Shown piece by piece: positions 61,852 to 64,000 of a stretch of DNA of 64,000 nt. The DNA is from Streptomyces sp. D2-8 (GTDB taxonomy: Bacteria > Actinomycetota > Actinomycetes > Streptomycetales > Streptomycetaceae), in NCBI RefSeq assembly GCF_023184515.1, contig NZ_JAAHBP010000003.1, forward strand, positions 124,001 through 188,000. Reading direction: 5' to 3'. The notes under the pieces are model-generated. The model was not told where the DNA came from and made no database searches. It saw nothing but the letters and a program-made list of their open reading frames with translations. Made by a program: the position numbers and the translations under genes. How positions within the stretch are numbered: the first letter of the stretch is position 1; each line of letters begins with the position of its first letter.

Positions 61852-64000
61852 TCGGTCCCCCTCGCCAGCCGAGCGGCGGCCGGGGTCGGCCCGCCGCCCT
61901 TGTAGGTGACCCGCCACAGGGCCGACTTGGAGTCCGAGGTGAAGAAGCCGCGCCCGTAGTCGAGGACGTACAGCGCGCCGTCCGGACCGAACTTCCAGTC
62001 CATGAGGTTCCTGATGCCGTCGTTGCCGACCGGCACGATCTTCTTCAGTGACTCCGAGTGCACCGGCAGACCGCCGTCCCCTTGCGTCTTCGGGTCCATG
62101 AGCACCGCGTTGCGCGGCTGGTCGGCGTCGTAGAAGTCACCGACGAACCACTTGCCGTCCCAGTACGACGGCCACTTGACCGCGCTGTCGGCCGCGACCG
62201 TGTCGTACCGGTAGACCGGCCCGTTCATCGCGGCCTGCCCGCCGCCCTTCAGCCAGGGCAGCCGGTACGTGGCCTCCTCCGGCTTGTACGACGGGACGCC
62301 GTTCGCGTCGCGTGGGTAGTCAGGACCGCCGCCCGAGGGCGAGTACCAGATGTTGTTGCCGGTCACCGGCGGCAGGTTCACCAGGCCGTCGTTGTTCGGC
62401 GACTCGTTCTTCGGGTGGTCGCAGTCGTACCAGCCCAGCGGCTTGGACGGGTCCGGCAGATTGCGGTCCCGGTAGGGCTGCTTGTTGCCCATGCAGTACG
62501 GCCAGCCGCGGTTGCCCGCCTCGGTGATGGCGGCGAACGTGTCGTACTTGGCCGGGCCCCAGGTCGTCGAGGGCGCGCTCGCGTCCGGGCCGACCCAGCC
62601 CGCGTAGAGCACATCGGTCGACGTGTCGACGGAGATGCGTGCCGGGTTGCGGACGCCCATCACATAGATCTCGCCGCGCGTCTTTCCGCCGCCCTCGTCG
62701 GGCTCCTTCCCGGTGAAGAGGTTGCCCTCGGGGAGCGTGTACGTCCCGTCCGGCTCCGGGTGGATGCGCAGGATCTTGCCGTTGAGGTTGTTGGTGTTGC
62801 CGGCGGTGCGGCGTGCGTCCGCGAAGGAGACGCCCTTGTAGTCCGGCTCCGGGTTGTTGCCCGAGTAACCGCCGCTGAACCCGCTGGAGTTGTTGTCACC
62901 CGTGGCGATGTACAGGTTGCCCTTGGAGTCCCAGGCCATCCCGCCGCCCGCGTGGCAGCAACTGTGGATCTGCACCGGCCACTTCAGCAGCACCTTCTCA
63001 CTGCCGAGGTCCAGCCTGTTCGTGGCCCGGTCGAGTGTGAACCGGGAGACCCGCCGCTCGGCCATCCGCGTCTCGCGGTTGATCCGCGCGTGCGGCGTGT
63101 AGTGCAGATACACCCAGCCGTTCTGCGCGAACCCCGGGTCCAGCTCGATGCCGAGCAGTCCCTCCTCGACCTTGACCAGTTCGTCGCCGCCGCCCTTGTT
63201 GCCGAAGACGGTGAGCGCACCGGCCAGGGTGACCTGTTTGGTCTTCGGGTCGTAGACGTGGATCTCGCCCTTGCCCTTGCCGATGTCGGGGTTGTTCCAG
63301 TCCGTGACCACGGGCTGCGAGGAGTCGGCACCGCCCCGGCCGATGTAGAACACCCGGCCGTCCGGTGCGGTGACCAGCCCGTGCGGCTCGCCGATCTGGT
63401 CGTTCTGCCCCGGCTGGTTGGGCTTGGTCAGCCGCTCCGCCGCGTAGTTGGCGTTGATGGTCGCCTTGCAGTCGGCCTGCTCCAGACGGGTCGTCCACAG
63501 CAGCGCACCGCGCAGATGATCGCGGAAGTCGGTCTCGTCGTACGACGACACCGTCCCGCCCATGCCCGTGTAGAAGGAGCGGCCGCCGTCGTAGTCCCGG
63601 CACCAACTGACGGGATGGTCCCAGCCGTTGGCACCCGTGCCGGGCCGGTATGTCGACTCGCGGACCCGGGCCACCGTATGCACGTCACCCGACGGGTTCT
63701 TCACCCAGTTCAGCCACTGGTCCGGGCGCTTCCACCGCACCGGCAGATTCTTGGTGGCCGGATGCCCGCGGTCGCCGACCTCGACGGTCGCCCGCTGGAC
63801 GGCCGTCGGGCTCGACGCGGCCGGGCGGGCACCGACCAGCCCGGTGAACCAGTCCGAGTACGGCTCCGCGCGCGCCGCGTCATGAATGCCGACGAACCCG
63901 CCGCCGGCCTCCATATAGGCCTCCAGGCCCGCCTCCTGCTCCGCGTCGAGGACATCGCCCCCGCCGGTCAGGAACACGATCGCGTTGAAGCGGCCGAGCC
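61848..64000 (-). CDS. ThuA / PQQ-type sugar dehydrogenase, N-terminus beyond window
   Basis: The gene runs off the right edge; about 717 residues are seen. First is a ThuA-like domain (TGGGDVLDAEQEAGLEAYMEAGGGFVGIHDA, FYTGMGG). A glucose/sorbosone dehydrogenase six-blade propeller follows (EPHGLVTAPDGRVFYIGRGG, GLLGIELDPGFAQNGWVYLHY, HAGGGMAWDSKGNLYIATGDN, GEIYVMGVRNPARISVD, YGRGFF). Such proteins are secreted and oxidise sugars or act on glycosides with a quinone cofactor. It is translationally coupled to the cupredoxin/DUF1080 protein, which suggests an extracellular redox pair. Start and signal peptide are outside the window. Confidence 0.9.
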   Translation of the reverse strand, partial: LGRFNAIVFLTGGGDVLDAEQEAGLEAYMEAGGGFVGIHDAARAEPYSDWFTGLVGARPAASSPTAVQRATVEVGDRGHPATKNLPVRWKRPDQWLNWVKNPSGDVHTVARVRESTYRPGTGANGWDHPVSWCRDYDGGRSFYTGMGGTVSSYDETDFRDHLRGALLWTTRLEQADCKATINANYAAERLTKPNQPGQNDQIGEPHGLVTAPDGRVFYIGRGGADSSQPVVTDWNNPDIGKGKGEIHVYDPKTKQVTLAGALTVFGNKGGGDELVKVEEGLLGIELDPGFAQNGWVYLHYTPHARINRETRMAERRVSRFTLDRATNRLDLGSEKVLLKWPVQIHSCCHAGGGMAWDSKGNLYIATGDNNSSGFSGGYSGNNPEPDYKGVSFADARRTAGNTNNLNGKILRIHPEPDGTYTLPEGNLFTGKEPDEGGGKTRGEIYVMGVRNPARISVDTSTDVLYAGWVGPDASAPSTTWGPAKYDTFAAITEAGNRGWPYCMGNKQPYRDRNLPDPSKPLGWYDCDHPKNESPNNDGLVNLPPVTGNNIWYSPSGGGPDYPRDANGVPSYKPEEATYRLPWLKGGGQAAMNGPVYRYDTVAADSAVKWPSYWDGKWFVGDFYDADQPRNAVLMDPKTQGDGGLPVHSESLKKIVPVGNDGIRNLMDWKFGPDGALYVLDYGRGFFTSDSKSALWRVTYKGGGPTPAAARLARGTE

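Overview
The window is very GC-rich, with strong third-position GC bias, GTG/TTG starts, ATGA/GTGA gene overlaps and twin-arginine/lipoprotein exports. This points to a Streptomyces-type actinomycete chromosome. From memory, and not checked, the right half (phosphopantetheinyl transferase, phospholipase C, pcaIJFHGBL with a divergent MarR gene, stand-alone NHEJ ligase and polymerase) resembles the S. coelicolor pca neighbourhood. I saw no tRNA, rRNA, CRISPR array, prophage or intact transposase. The longest gap without a gene is about 250 bases (21677-21929).

Layout. 1-1737: end of an acyl-CoA ligase gene, a MaoC-type hydratase, and a convergent PaaX-type repressor. 1789-13564 (minus strand): a long run encoding a sugar kinase, binding lipoprotein, two ABC permeases, an alkaline-phosphatase-superfamily phosphodiesterase, a GH2 beta-galactosidase-like enzyme, a Tat-exported calcineurin-type phosphoesterase with a LamG-like tail, and a Tat-exported PHP hydrolase. 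A DeoR regulator diverges at 13693. It is followed on the plus strand by GH4, GH38 alpha-mannosidase and GH29 fucosidase (14669-20377). Together this looks like a glycan-utilisation locus unusually rich in phosphoesterases.

20540-26001: an ATP-grasp enzyme, a metallophosphoesterase coupled to a 4'-phosphopantetheinyl transferase, an XRE plus ImmA/IrrE pair, and an HTH-less MmyB-like protein. 26073-31498: a hydroxyproline catabolic operon (three-part D-hydroxyproline dehydrogenase, deaminase, epimerase) ending in a GntR/FCD regulator. 31595-33773 (minus): a VanA-like Rieske oxygenase and VanB-like reductase with a 59-residue Cys/His-rich protein overlapping both.

33955-46831 is mixed and partly decaying. 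It holds a LysM protein coupled to a membrane protein, a ProP-like transporter pseudogene with three lesions, Tat phospholipase C, a PAP2/DMT pair facing a TetR gene across a striking 16-base tandem repeat array, a DUF2510 protein, an AnmK remnant joined to a second broken ProP-like transporter, and a LuxR-like ATPase gene with an internal stop and no HTH. 46833-54901: an SDR, then the protocatechuate branch of the beta-ketoadipate pathway (pcaIJF-HGBL) with divergent pcaV. 54925-64000: DUF3048 lipoprotein, zinc alcohol dehydrogenase, a 199-base MITE-like element, split NHEJ ligase and polymerase, and a coupled pair of large secreted proteins (ThuA/sugar dehydrogenase and cupredoxin/DUF1080).

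Metabolic logic. If the Rieske/VanB pair demethylates vanillate, its product protocatechuate would enter the pca operon 14 kb away. If instead it demethylates a proline-type betaine, it would feed the adjacent hydroxyproline operon. The sequence alone does not decide between these.
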